The notes below the pieces were generated by a model. It had not been told where the DNA came from. It was given only the letters and a program-made list of their open reading frames with translations, and did not search any database. 64,000 nt of DNA from Apostichopus japonicus (Eukaryota; Echinodermata; Holothuroidea; Aspidochirotida; Stichopodidae): assembly GCF_037975245.1 (NCBI RefSeq), contig NC_092562.1, positions 42,501 through 106,500 of the forward strand, written 5' to 3'. Of this stretch, positions 1 to 12,261 are shown piece by piece (positions within the stretch are counted from its first letter, which is position 1; the number at the start of each line of letters is the position of its first letter). The position numbers and the translations under genes were made by a program.

Positions 1-830
1 TTCATTAAAACAATGATTTCATGTATTGCTGTGGCAAGTAAGAAAGGAAACTATCTCTTTAAACAATATAAAGATTAATTTTTTATCAATCATTATGTCA
101 AAATAAAAGTTACAGCTGAATAGATAAAAGTTATTCAAGAGTTAGCATTAACAAACTATGTAGTATGCAATTCTGCATGATAGGCAGACAATAATAATAG
201 CTAGTCAGACAGTAACCTTTTGAAAGGAATTCATTCTGCAATTGGCTACCAATCAGATCTTAACAAACAATATTTACCTACAAAGCATGTATTTGTAATG
301 CATATTTATACTGAACACATATGTGACGACAATATACTGTCTATTCTGGAGTTTGAATAAAAATCTGAATACTGTTTAATGGCATTTGTACATACTGATT
401 ACTAGAAATGTTACTTCATTAAAAAAAAAAGGCAAAAGTGGAAAGATGACTTTGCAAAGTAAAAGTCAACATCAGTCTATAATAGTGTTGGTTAAACCAC
501 TTTCAATAAAAAACTGTCCAGAAGATCTCCATTGAAAACTTCAGTTGTAATTGACAGCAACATACTTTACATTTCCTGAATTTAATCCAAAAACTAAATA
601 CTATATAATCGTAAACAATAACTTTTAAAAACATAGTAATAAATATGGGTTTAATCCTACTTTGAAAAAGAACTGTCTGGAAAAATTCCTATGAAAAGTT
701 AACTTGTCAGAGACAGCAATATGCTGTCAGTTTGAATAAAACTAAAGACTGTTTAATGGTAAGCAATAACCATTGAAAAAAACTAATATAATACTAATGT
801 TTTAAGGCCTTCTTTGTATAAAGATTGATG
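1..830. repeat. AT-rich flank with diverged tandem duplication
   Basis: No gene is visible. Three diverged copies of a segment of very roughly 165 bp can be aligned by eye around 326-410, 505-620 and 668-790. Shared landmarks are a 'gacagcaa-ata-tgctg' block, a 'tttgaataaaa' block and 'actgtttaatgg'. If the minus-strand candidate exon at 831-913 is real, this stretch would be its 3' UTR and downstream flank. The copies are too diverged to date. Confidence 0.4.
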
Positions 831-913
831 TCAGCTTCTCGGATATGTATTTGCTGAACCTTGTAGCTTCCTCAGTAAATTCCAGCTTTCTTTCAAACGT
901 TCCACGAATTGTG
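831..913 (-). CDS. Candidate terminal coding exon, unrecognised protein
   Basis: On the minus strand a good acceptor (polypyrimidine then TTGCAG) precedes an open segment ending in TGA at 831-833. Read with the phase left by the exon at 1599-1650, it encodes SQFVERLKESWNLLRKLQG followed by a short Ser/Thr-rich tail and stop. That looks like an amphipathic helix. A second frame of the same segment is also open, to TAA near 796. I do not recognise the protein. Support is splice signals plus protein-like composition only. Confidence 0.35.
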
Positions 914-1598
914 CTGCAAGAAACAAAGCGTATGAACAATTAAGAATTGACTTATCATGATTAACAGTAACAGTGTGGTCCTAAAACTTAACAAACTCTC
1001 TTGCATTGCTAGATGAGTGCTTTCATGGAAAGTTAAAGTCTAACTTTCCTAGGGTTTAGAATGTCTCACGATATTTATCTCTGTTGGTATCCAACCTGAA
1101 TGGACTAGCAATCAGTCTAACCAAGAACATTCTTTTGGTTTAGAATTTGAGTTTGCTCAATCTTTGGGTTGGAACAACTACACCACTATGGTAGTTTGAT
1201 TTTCGGCTTCCTGTCAGAACTCAAAGGCAATTAAGAACCAACCAAAATGATATGCAGTTGTTAACTCATGATACTGGAATGCATAATCCCACTGATAAAT
1301 AGTTATGGCAGTGTTAAAAAATTACTTACTCCTGAAAAACAGCTTATTCAGTAAATTATATTGTACACTTGTGTACTAAGTCATGAGCTTGTAATATAAA
1401 TGGTTACTTGTTTGAAAGCTTTTCATAATGAATCACCTTCCATAGCATTAACCTGCACGGGAGACAACAGCTGTTTTGCATCTCTGTCACTGTTGAATCT
1501 GGTGCAAGCATTCCCAACGACTTTCGTTTTCAAAGTGTTGGTTCTCCAAATCGACACCAGTAAAGTCTTCACGAACATAGAGTGTTTCTCTTAACTAC

Positions 1599-1650
1599 AA
1601 ATGGCCTCCCACTTGTCTTCAGGAAGCCCAAAATCTGCACCAATATTGAC
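1599..1650 (-). CDS. Candidate internal coding exon, unrecognised protein
   Basis: The minus strand has an acceptor (TTCTGTTCACAG) followed by 17 codons, VNIGADFGLPEDKWEAI, plus one base before a weak donor (GTAGTT). The leftover base joins in phase to the exon at 831-913. If the donor is not used, the frame stops two codons later, so this could instead be a terminal exon. No family recognised. Confidence 0.35.
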
Positions 1651-2120
1651 CTGTGAACAGAAAATATGATATATACCTGTAAGCATATATACAGATATAG
1701 CACATGATAGCTCACATTATCATAAACATACATTTACATTATAATTTTATATCAACATATTGGGAGGTAAACAGTTAAATATAGGTCCCTCAAATTATAA
1801 GCCAGGAATAGCAGCTTTACCAAATAATTACTAGCTTTGCACTTTTACACCAAGTTATTTTTCAAAGCTTAAGAACCATGTTTATAATTATCCCAAATCA
1901 GCAAAAAATTGGCCAAACTTATGACGCTTGTACGGAAATGATGTACCAGACTGTATATATAAACAGGTTATGAAAAGTATCTAAATAATATCATTACACA
2001 TTTGGGTACAATAGTTAAACTCACCCTTCCATCTTTTTTATCTATGACACTTGTTCATTTGCTTTTTGGACTCTCGGATAAACTCTTTCGTCCTGCAAGG
2101 GGTACAATATCATCTTACAC

Positions 2121-2226
2121 CAATATGTCTTTAAGCCATATACGTTCTCCTCTTCTGTTGTTGCCTCCACACTGGTGTCGTACATCACAGGAAACGTCAA
2201 CTGGATATTTGGTGTTTCAATTCTTC
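2121..2226 (-). CDS. Candidate coding exon, unrecognised protein
   Basis: The minus strand has an acceptor (CTTTTTCCAG), an open frame starting RIETPNIQLTFPVMYDTS and continuing through an acidic patch to GLKTYW, and a donor-like GTGTAAG. The frame stays open into the presumed intron as far as 2042. Phase does not join cleanly to the exon at 1599-1650 in the frame preferred there, so the two may not be adjacent in one transcript. No family recognised. Confidence 0.3.
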
Positions 2227-3126
2227 CTGGAAAAAGGAAATAAGCAGCAGTAGTCATCATTTGAAAACAAATGAAATAAAGTTGTCACCACAAAGTGATA
2301 TGAGATTTGCTTCAACAATAGTCTCAAAAAAGAATCCTAAAGTTTGAAGCAGACTGTATAAAGCTGAACATTTGAACCAGAGTGTCATCATCATTGCAAC
2401 CAGAATCAAATGCCCAGACTACAGAGATAATAAAGCATGGGCTAAATATTTGTTTGTTTTTAAGATCGAAAAATACAAAATTTTTGAAACACAAATGCAC
2501 TGAGCCAACTTATTTATAGGCCTAATTGTTTTAAGTTGTTATTTTGCTGGCTCACTTAACAAGTCTATTTATAACTAGGCTACAGAGGAAACAGTTCTTT
2601 GTCACACTAAGTTAATTTGTCTTTCAGACACTTTTTTAGTCTTACTAGTAGTAGTACTAAAGTATATAATACCGGTGACTAGCCAACATAATTTGTTCAG
2701 CCTACTGTAGCAGTAAGTTTGAAGGTCTAGCCTTGCTTTATTAATATATCACATAGCCTACCCATTTAGATTCACATGGGAAATTCAAGAAAACTTTACC
2801 ATATGAGTGTAGACCTAAGCTTCAAGTAAACTATTGAAACTCAGTCCAAGCATTTGTTTGGAAATAAATTAGAAGATTATGTGCAATTAACTGTTCAATC
2901 TAGCCCAATACACACATAACACATTGTTAATTGGTGTTTACAATGCACAATTTAGTGTTAAGAATGCACTGCAGTACTCAATAGAAAACCTAGGCTACTC
3001 ACTGTCATCGCACTTGTGTATTGCGAAATGCCTAGCCTAACAACGGTCACAAGTACTGCGTAGCGTAACGCTAACCATAATACTACTTTGTGCCAGTGGC
3101 CTAACAATTAACATTAGTTTTACCTC

Positions 3127-3200
3127 CAAGTTTAAGGAACAACAGGACGTAGGCCGATGGTGGCGGTTAATACTTCCATTCTTCTATAGATCTTCTTGGG
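3127..3200 (-). other. Possible 5' exon / promoter-proximal region of a minus-strand gene
   Basis: A minus-strand segment ends in a good donor (CTTGGAG then GTAAAAC) and lies in a patch that is relatively CpG-rich for this window (about 2995-3290). The only ATG opens a frame of about 15 codons that stops before the donor, so if transcribed this is probably a non-coding first exon. No TATA box or initiator is convincing. Confidence 0.2.
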
Positions 3201-4334
3201 TGATTAACAGTTGAAAGTTGCTTAGAGTGATCTTATTAAACCATGCCAAGCAATGCTTACGCTGTGCAATGCAAGTTGCCGTTCCTCCTTGGTTTCGAAA
3301 TTGAATAGGGTGTTTAAGTCAAAGTTCAACTTAAACCTCGTACAAAATGTGATTATCAAAAAAATTGAAAAAATTGTCTTTCGACTCCCAATTTGAGAGT
3401 TTTATGTCACTGACAATTACAAATATCATTAATTTATATCAAAAATTTAAAACAACAGTAAATAAGAAAGGATTGAATCATAATACAATTTAAACATTAA
3501 TTATTTTTTCCTGGATCTTGACTTGGCAATATGCGTCTTACTTTCTTAGACTATGAATCACTGATCTAAATATAGATGCGAGCTCGTCTCAATCTTTTGA
3601 TGTATGTGTATGCTACGTATTCATATACTATCTGGAATCTCTCATAAATTTCATATGTGAATTTTTCATTTTACCTTAATGTACCAAATAGAATAAACAA
3701 TTCAGTGATCAGACATATGTTATACCACATCTTTGCAGTGGCAAAGCCAGCAAAGGTGGGGAAGGGGGGGCTGGGGAAAGAGTACCTCCACAACAAAGGT
3801 TTGGGGACGTGATGTCCCACGGTGAAAAAAAAAAGGGAGCAAAAAAAAAAAGGAACTAATTGCATCAGTTTGCATATAAGCCCTTTTTGAGAAAAAAAAT
3901 TTTCAAGCGCCCCTCCCCTCATAAACCTTCGCTGACAACGGTGATCCACCATTATGTGCCTTAAAGTGGAGACAGAAATTTGAGCCCCCCCCCACCCTCA
4001 AAGCTTCAACAAACCAACATGCTTCGACTATGGTGCCCTGCAATTAGTCAATGGGATAGACATCCAACAAAATGATTTTATCTTGAGGACAGAACAAGAT
4101 GTTGTCTTGTTCACAACCCATAACAATAGCGCCCTCATTCTATTAAAGTTTACTATTTGTTTGTGCCATTGTAGCCCCATATTACCCGGCACCTACTTTT
4201 GTCAAGCCATGTCCTGTTCTAGCCTCTAGCAATGATTCAATTTGTGTTTTGCAAGTTGAAATTGTGTAAGTTCAAGTACATAATGTACACCAGTTATGAT
4301 CCAATAAACACGGAATAGTCGAAAATTTACCGGT

Positions 4335-4805
4335 TTCAACTTGACAGGTACCTGTTGTTCACTACATGTTAACAGGTACCTGCTTAGAGCAACTGGTAGA
4401 TATATTTGTTAAAAGCAACTGGTTTAACAGATGCCTGTTATAACCAACTGGTACCTGTTGAATGCAACTGGTGTAACAGGTACGTGTTAAACCATTTGTT
4501 TTCAACAGGTACCTGTTAAACCAGTTGTTTTCAACAGGTACCTGTTAAGCCAGTTGTTTTCAACAGGTATTTTACCTGTTGATAGCAACTGGTTTAGCAG
4601 GTACAGTACCTGTTAAAACCAACTGGTACCTGTTACAGCTTACAGGTAATTTACCTGTTGCAACAGGTAATTAACTGGTATAAACTGGTTTTGGTCACAA
4701 TACCTGTTAAAACCAGTTGTCGTTAACAGGTACCTGTTAGTCCCTGTTGGTTCCGGTTAAAACCAGTTGAAATGGTAACAGGTATTAACAGGAATTTTCT
4801 CCTGG
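4335..4805. repeat. Palindromic minisatellite of CAGGTACCTG and CAACTG units
   Basis: Some 470 bp consist of repeated self-complementary AACAGGTACCTGTT blocks alternating with ACCAGTTG or its complement CAACTGGT. Every unit can pair with itself and with its neighbours. The array ends (GAAAATTTACCGG on the left, GGAATTTTC on the right) are loosely inverted, which hints at an inserted element. No clear target duplication was found. Confidence 0.8.
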
Positions 4806-4988
4806 GGTACATACAGAGAATAATACAAAGTAAGAGAATAGAAACATATAAACGACAATATATGAGATATTAAACGCATTCAGCCTATTTACTGCATCAT
4901 ACGATGTAAATATAGGTAGAAATATTAACACAATCTGGCAATATAATCAGATGCCATTTTTCTTGAACTATTGAACTGTAAAATTTAC

Positions 4989-5097
4989 CTTGTATCGTCC
5001 AGGTTCCTCAAACTCTCTTCAATAAGCTTTCTGGTCATCATCACTTGCATATGGATCATCGTCAGGAGCAATGATATCAGTATAATCGGTCATAAAT
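4989..5097 (-). pseudogene. Exon-like segment with in-frame TGA
   Basis: The minus strand has a strong acceptor (TTTAATTCCAG), then ATG near the exon start and an acidic frame MTDYTDIIAPDDDPYASDDD. After QKAY comes a TGA, then REFEEPGRYK, then a donor (ACAAG followed by GTAAAT). The reading looks protein-like on both sides of the TGA. It could be a pseudogene exon, an upstream-ORF exon, a sequence error or a chance ORF. The protein is not recognised. Confidence 0.3.
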
Positions 5098-7140
5098 CTG
5101 GAATTAAATGAATGAAGAACAATTAACTGGACAATTTCTAGTTATTTTTTAGTAACTATTCAATTGTAGACAAAAGGTTTTTGCTTTCACAACAGTTAAC
5201 TGGGATTCCAAAATTACTAATGAAATGTGATTTAAAATAAGTTTTTAACAGTCGTGTCTTGGTAAATTGGTGAAATGGCATACATTTCTCTTTCCTTAGT
5301 CATATCACTATATGTTAGTTCATTTGTAACTGATGATCCAATCAACCGACTTTGGAATACAATAACATAGGGCTGTAGAACATGTTATTAGTATTCAAAG
5401 TCGCAGCAGATTTCTAAAAATCTGTGAAGAGGTGATGACCGTTGATCAGTAATAAAAGAAGTGTGTTATAACACCATAACACATGTTAGACCAGTGGTGG
5501 TACTATGGAGAAACTAATATTTTAGGAATTCATTACTCAAAGACAGGGGAGATCTTGGGATTTTCATTGCTAGATATTGCTGGATATCCATACAGTACAG
5601 TGACCTTGGGATCACTGCGATTTTTCGGGGCCTGGTCTAGGGAAAAAAGTCGGGAGTGGTCACACTACATGTAGGTCAGTGCCCGACCTCTAGACGTCAC
5701 TAATACACAACCCTATTAATTGTTATCGATGAAGTGGTGTGTTGCCAGATTTTTTCAAGGTATTGGTACTACGGGCAAAGGTCATTAATTAAGTTTCGTA
5801 ACTCATCAAGAAGAGATTAGAGGGGTGGGGCGTAGGGTTGTGGGCGAGCGTTTTCATGCAAATAGGAACAATCTCACGAAGTGAGGGCTGCGTCCTTTTC
5901 TACTTTTTCTCTCTTTCTTCTTTTTCTTTTCCCTTCCTTCCTCTCCTTCCTCCTCTTCCCCCCCCCCCCCCCCGCCCTCTTTCTAGTTTCCCTTTTTGCT
6001 TCGCTTTTTTCTCTCTTCTTTTTCTTAACCAGGGGGCGCCCGCAACCCCAACCACCACTAGATATGCCCCTGTGCTATCAACACAAATCCCCTGGTGTCT
6101 AGAATGTGTGATCATCGTCAGGTGTGTATCACGATTCCCATCAAATCGGAACAGATACTCCACATGATCTTGGACAAAAGGCCGAGTTCTTAGTACGTAC
6201 AGGTTTAAAAAGTTAGGGTCTAGGCCTAACTGTAATTAATAACACATTGAGTAAAGTGTAATTAAAGGCCTAAGGTTAACTTACGCCTATATATGTTGTG
6301 CAGCGTGCTAGGCAACAATTTTCAATTTCAGCTATTGTTTTCCGGAAGAAACGTAAATTACATTTTTCGTTCTGGTTTAATGAGCGGAATTCTCTGATGA
6401 CAACGTTGGCAACACTCACCTAGCTCGTTTCCGAGATTAGAACGCTGGTTCAAACCCATCAACAATTGCATGTAGAATGAAAGAAAGTATAGTAACGAGC
6501 CGTATAATTAGAGACAATTTCCAATGAGGGACCGAATCTGATTGGTCGACAGGTGATACGCTCTCACACGGCCCCATATGAAAGTTATAAATCAAAAACT
6601 TTTTGCAATGTGCAGACGACATGTGCAGACGACACATTTAAGGTGGCATACTCCTATTAGCGTTTATATCAATCCGCGGCAAGTGTTCTCCTATCTCAGG
6701 AAAAGTGCCAAAAAGCAGCAGGAGAACATCTTTTGTGACCTGTTATCAATCATAATCTAGTTTTTTGTGGCTTGCATGTTGAAGAGCATCAATAGAAGTA
6801 AATGTGGTGAGAAAATTGGGTCAATTGAGGCAATTTTAGACCCCTTTAGGCCTCCCAGGAGCAGCGTAGGAAATTTGTTTACCACTGAGTGAAGAGGTTT
6901 GTTTACAAGTGACGAAAACTTCCGGCTCGGATAGCAAAAAATGTTCACGGTCATGGTACGGAAAATTGATGGTGCCATGAAAGGCCAACTTGTCAGCTAT
7001 CCGGTGATGGGTAGCGTTAAGCTAGTGAAAACTTCTATCTAGACTTAGAGACCACATTACTTTGGTGATTTATTGTGTAAGTCAATGGGGCTTTCTAATG
7101 GGCGTATGCTACCGTAAGTACTTACATACAATGCTTACAT
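5098..7140. other. No gene seen; pyrimidine tract and poly-C
   Basis: I see no supported gene. About 5900-6025 is an almost pure pyrimidine strand of TTC/CTT/CCT runs with a C16 tract at about 5959-5974. The short ORFs across it on both strands are low-complexity artefacts. Confidence 0.6.
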
Positions 7141-7144
7141 ACAA

Positions 7145-7200
7145 CGAGTTAAATGAATTCATTTAACTCGAGCTTACATACAACGAGTTAATTTAACTCG
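7145..7200. repeat. Pair of perfect palindromes in a short direct repeat
   Basis: Positions 7145-7170 are a 26-bp perfect palindrome centred on GAATTC, with arms CGAGTTAAATGAA. A second 17-nt palindrome with the same CGAGTTAA arm lies at 7184-7200. Each is preceded by the direct repeat 'gcttacatacaa', which also occurs just upstream. Confidence 0.85.
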
Positions 7201-7600
7201 ATGCTTACATATTTGTCAATAAAATGAGTGAGACCTATGAAGTCTGTTATAATTACTGAAAGAGCAACTGCGCCACCAATTTTATCACCAGCGCCACACT
7301 GTGGGTCGGGTCTTCGAACTTTTCAATACTCTACAGTAGCAAAGAAATACCAGTTCCACAATCGCGAAGAATCTTCTTGGAATACAACGTGAAAACAGTT
7401 TGCAGGAAAGATAAGTTTGGCCGTGTATCTTAATATAACACACTTCTCCCACCATATCAAATATATTTTCAGGTGATTTATACCAGAAGATATAGTTTTG
7501 GGGTGTTTTAAGGCTTAGGTGTCCGAACTTCGAAGAGTCCATGCTACTAGTACTACTGAGACCGCAGGTCATATCAACTTTGTACCGAAAATCCTCTTCT

Positions 7601-8537
7601 GGTGTCACCGGGATGCGAAATTATTTTTCCCACTTCGACGCGGCCACATGGGCGTGGCTTATGAATACGTCAGAGGCCGGCAAGTTTGTGACTTCGACTT
7701 CGAGCTCTTACGTATATAGCTCTTTAATTATATACTCAGCTAATATACTCAGGCCCAATATACTCAGGCCTAAGACATGACTTCATGAGATCCATGATGA
7801 TGTGCGACTGCTTCTCCCAGTCAATCGGGTCTTATTGGAGCTCTTGAGGTAAATTCCATCACAAAATCAAACTGTGTTTGTTTATTAGATGTGTTATGAA
7901 CCTCCCGTGTCAGGAAAAGTTTGGAAAAGAACCTCCCGTGACAGCAGGGTCTGGAAAAGTTATAAATGAACCTCCCGTGGTATTGATTATTACACTTCAT
8001 ATTACACCAGGTAGGCCCACTGACCTTTCAATGCTAAAAACCTACAAAGATACATGTATTGTATTGTGCCCCATATTGTTTTATCCATCATTCTAAATTA
8101 TTTGTTCATTTATAAATGAACCCCCTTTTAAACTGCAGTAAGGAGCCTACGTGCTTTCATCATTAGTTTACGTACGCTACTGGGTATTGTTACGGACTTG
8201 AAATATTCTACCCATTTTATGAAACAGTTGTCACTTGCGTCTGTATTAACTATAACCAGGGAGCTGTTACTGTTAGAGTAGCAGCTCCCTGCTATAACTA
8301 TGCCTAAATAGCAATGTCCCTCTGTACTATGCTATTTATTACACTGGTACGTGTACTAGAATCCCTGACATGTAACTTAATTGAGAACTTTCAGCACCCA
8401 AACAAACACCCGAGAGATGTCACTGCATAGTCTGTGACGTAGACCAATAAGCCGTAACAACGACCGATAGTCCACGCCCATTATGCTAATATGGCCGCGT
8501 CGAAGTGGGAAAAATAATTTCGCCACCGGGATACCAA
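7601..8537. mobile_element. MITE-like element with long terminal inverted repeats
   Basis: The segments 7615-7646 and 8492-8523 are 32-bp perfect inverted repeats. Similarity extends more weakly outward (ggtgtcaccggg against ggtatcccgg) and inward (atgggcgtgg on both). The interior holds three 'gaacctcccgtg' direct repeats (about 7896-7980) and an imperfect hairpin at 8251-8297 built on 'agggagctg' and 'cagctccct'. No transposase ORF is present, so this looks non-autonomous. I could not fix the outer ends or a target duplication. Confidence 0.6.
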
Positions 8538-8819
8538 GTATTGCATAGCCTTAGCATCTTACTGAAAGTCAATGATCTGCACATTTATCATTCAAATTTG
8601 GGTCGTTTATAGGACAAATAGTAAGTAGTATTAATGCAGTTGCTATTTGATTAATATTAGCTAGTGAACTTGTAACGATAGGCTAGGAAGACAACGCACA
8701 CTGCGTACGCTATAACTAAAAGAATCAATGTCAGTCAGAATATTAATGAACAGACTCGCATGAATGTGGTGTAGCCTAACATAACAATGTATGCTTGCAT
8801 TGTTAAGGTTGTAATTGGC

Positions 8820-9357
8820 AGGACGTTACTAGTGGGGTTCCACAAGGGTCTGTTTTTGGTCCCTTGTGTTTTGTTGCCATTGAAGAAGATATTTTGTGTA
8901 CAGCTAAGAAGTTTGCTGATGACACCAAACTATTCTTTGGAGGTCTCTTTTAAAAGCGTTTCAAATATTGAGAAATTTCAAATGGAGACTTCATTCAGGT
9001 TTTCAAGATTGTGTATCGTTTTGACATTTTATCCTTCACTGACTTTTTCAGGTTTGCTAATACTAGTAGTTGTACCAGATGTCATTATCTTAAACTCCAA
9101 AAGTCACAAAGTTGCATTTAGATTCGGCATTACTTTTTTCTTCTAGGGTTGTGAATGAGTGGAATGGTTGGCCTGAGAAAGTTGTACTTGCAAGTACTGT
9201 AGTGTGAATGGGTTTAAAAATCCTTTAGACAAGCACTTTCAGCATTGTAATCGGGTAAGAGTGCTTGTATCTTCAGTTTTTTTTTCTCCTATAGGGTCTT
9301 TGATGGGGACTTGAGTGTCCCTCATGATCATGTTTCTTTACTAAACTAAACTAAATA
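8820..9357 (+). pseudogene. Decayed LINE reverse transcriptase, 3' end
   Basis: Conceptual translation across frames gives the reverse-transcriptase motif TSGVPQGSVFGP, then FADDTKLF (the catalytic FADD box), and after an internal deletion the C-terminal signature VVNEWNGLPEKVV. The sequence ends in a 'ctaaactaaactaaatag' tail, as in CR1/L2-like non-LTR elements. Frames are broken repeatedly, so the copy is dead. The tail and a 'tagggtctttgatgggg' block recur at about 35,004-35,095 in the opposite orientation. Confidence 0.75.
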
Positions 9358-12255
9358 GTTCCAGCATTTATCGTGTGCTTAGGCCTATGCAATTGCAGAA
9401 GCCAACCTTCTTAAACTTTTTGAATTAGAAATTTAGAAGGTTAACTTAACCTTTTAGACGGTAGCTTAACTTTTTCTAAAGTTGCAAATGTAACATGAAC
9501 ACGGCTGAGCAAGAGTTGTGCCAGCAATGCCACTGCATGAGGGAAATTCACAGTGACAGAGTAAATAATTGCTCTCACACCCATGGATGAACACATGTTA
9601 GGTATATTACTATCACTAATCTGGGAAAATTGCATTTAAGAATATAAGTTTGTTTATCACCTGGTCCACAGTTATTTAATTGTTTTTATTTACTCCATTA
9701 GTGATCTTCCCTTTTCCAACATCTTTACTGGAAAGACTCTTGCTCAGCCGCGCATTACACAAACACTTTACGAACAGAATACCGCAGATAGCTGATTGTG
9801 AACTATATATGTTAGGAAATCACATGCAGTTCTGGTTATGAAAATAGTAAGAGACAAGATTTGTTTTTCAATCTATGTTTATGGTTAACTACAATTAAGA
9901 AGAATGAATTGTAATTTAATAATAAATGAGCCCTTCAGTACTGATAACCAGGATATTAGTTATGTATTTTTTCTTTCTTTACAGTACAGAAATGCAGGGT
10001 TTCACGACGCCATTTTCCACAAAGGTAGTATGGCAGAAAACAGGTGGAATTTTACATATAAATGCCCAAAAAATGTGCTGGACAGAAAGGTTCAATAATC
10101 TTTTGGAACATTGACACCACATACACTTACATGAGGAAACCTTTTCTCATAGATGTTGAATAAACAGTTGTAAGAAGATTAACATGTACAATTGGTTCAT
10201 TTAGAAACATTTAAAAAAAGGTTCATAACAACTGTCATATGGGTGAGACTCTGGCTATGAGGAATGATGTGGTCATACAAATTCCCATCAGTAGTGAAGA
10301 TAATGGTTCTGATATTTCCAAATATGAAGCTGACATAAGTAATCCAGGTTCCCACTTGCCAAATCAACACAGAAGTTAATACAGCCATGTGAAATACATA
10401 TTATGAAATTGGAGAAATCACAAATTACCCAGAACAAGTTTAGATGAAGTTTCTAATGAATATAAGAAACTTTTTGACTCAAATCTTCTAGATATTGAAA
10501 GAGATCGAACCGTTAAAACTGATTTAGCTGAATCGGGTTGATGTGAAAGATTGTCCAAACATTCATGTGGTTAATGGTCAATTGTGTAGGAATCCAGATA
10601 TTGTGATGGACTATTGTGATGGGGCCAACTATAAATCTAATGCTTTATTTCAAACTATGTTTTTTTTCACCTTTTCAAGTGCTATTTCATTGTGCAAGAA
10701 ATGGACACTGATTGCTTTGATAGGGAATGCCATGTATATGATGTTGTAGAGTCATACAATACATTAATTATAAGAAAGCCAGAGTTCTACTTATCACTGT
10801 ACTTTGCCATTATTCAAAGCAGATGTTAACAGCAATGTGGTGATCAAGTGTAAGGATCATGAAGAGTATTTTTAGCTGTAGATGTTCATAGATATTTATA
10901 AAATCAACTTTGCTGTTCCAACTACACCATTACTAGCTTCACAACAGTATTTCAATGTGCTGTAATCTCATTCATTTTCTTTTTCATCAGAGAGTACAGT
11001 GTCTAAATCAGCCAGCATTGTCACACAATAATAATTAAGCCAGACCCTGCAACTTTATTCAACGATGGCTCATATTTTGTATTGCACTTGGGAAGTGAGT
11101 GAAGATAAACTAGACGTAATGGACCGCTTTCGGAAAGGTAAAAGTGCAACAACATTTTATGGAATATACTCTATATGAATGAATCCAAATGATTAACTGC
11201 AGTTTAGAACAAAGTGTGAGATAGAAGTTATTGTCCTGAAACTAAAGCAGTATTTATGAACTCCTCACACCTTTGACCTCACCTTAAAAGAACAGAAACA
11301 AGTTGTTCAGGTTGAAGAGTTAGCAACTTAAAATTAGGAAATTGTTTCATATTCAAGAAGAAATCAAATTTCAACTTTATGATAAAGAATGGAATGATTG
11401 CATGGGTAGGTGTGGAAACCTCAGCTACCTCAAAGGAGGAAAGTGAAAGTGATACCCATCACCTCAGAGCTTATACCATCACAGACTTACACTCACTAAG
11501 TAGTACATGTAGCTTATTTGATAGTGAAGTTGTAGATCTCGTGAGTAGACGACTGTGCAGTGTACCTAGCAGAGCAAAAGCGACAGTCAGAAGTTTCAAA
11601 GCATACATTACTACTCAATGTGGTTTAACTATCAGCTGAACTGAGCCCAAGCTGCATTCAGAATAAGCATAGGCCTATATACATTTAGACATATGGAACT
11701 GGAAAGCTCACACCTTTACAATGTCAGACCAAGATTGGATGGCATGGGCTGATGACATAAACGAAAAGTTGGCAAACCATACATCAGCCCCACCAAGTGG
11801 CACAAGGGATGCAGAATGTGGACAGGTGCCTACACCATCAGTAAGCCAGGGGCACCAGCATATGGCATTATTTTCACAATGCTACCCCTGGCAGCTATGT
11901 AAGAGAAGAGCCAGCAGGCAGCAGAGTCCACATTCTGACATATATGCTCTTCAAAGTATTGTGCAAAGTAAAGAAATATTAAGGAACAAACCATTTGCTA
12001 GCTCCTACATATGCCACAACAGCCTACATGTGGAGAGAGGTGTCATGTCTCTCAGCAGTATCTTGCAGTGCAAACAACAGCAGAAGGCCTTGCAAGTTTT
12101 ATGGCACTTGCCAAGGTCATGGTCATCAGCTTGATTGCTTACTTCCCTGAGTGAGTGATACTGTTTTAACTCATCACAGTGAGTCTGGATAGACTCAGTT
12201 TACAAATTACTGGCATCACTGATAAATATTGTCATCTTTATCTTCAGTGTAGTTT
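9358..12255 (+). other. Mostly unassigned; fragments of decayed mobile ORFs
   Basis: No intact gene is seen. Around 10,440-10,760 (+) broken frames read TSLDEVSNEYKKLFDSN and DIVMDYCDGANYKSNALFQ, which resemble pieces of transposon-associated proteins common in aquatic animals. The match is from memory and weak. ORFs at 11,379-11,639 and 11,721-12,134 (+) have no recognised domain and no visible splice support. Confidence 0.3.
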
Positions 12256-12261
12256 TTCATC

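Noticed and set aside
5838-6167. Overlapping ORFs of 73-109 codons rich in Phe/Pro/Ser, with an Arg/Gly/Lys-rich ORF opposite
   Set aside because: They translate a single pyrimidine tract; low complexity on both strands.
6430-6480. Possible tRNA T-arm ('ggttcaaaccc')
   Set aside because: The flanking bases do not form a 5-bp T-stem and no matching acceptor or anticodon arm is visible.
11746-11775. CTGATGA...GAAA pattern on the plus strand resembling a hammerhead core
   Set aside because: Only seven bases separate CTGATGA and GAAA, too few for stem II, and no complementary stem I strands flank it.
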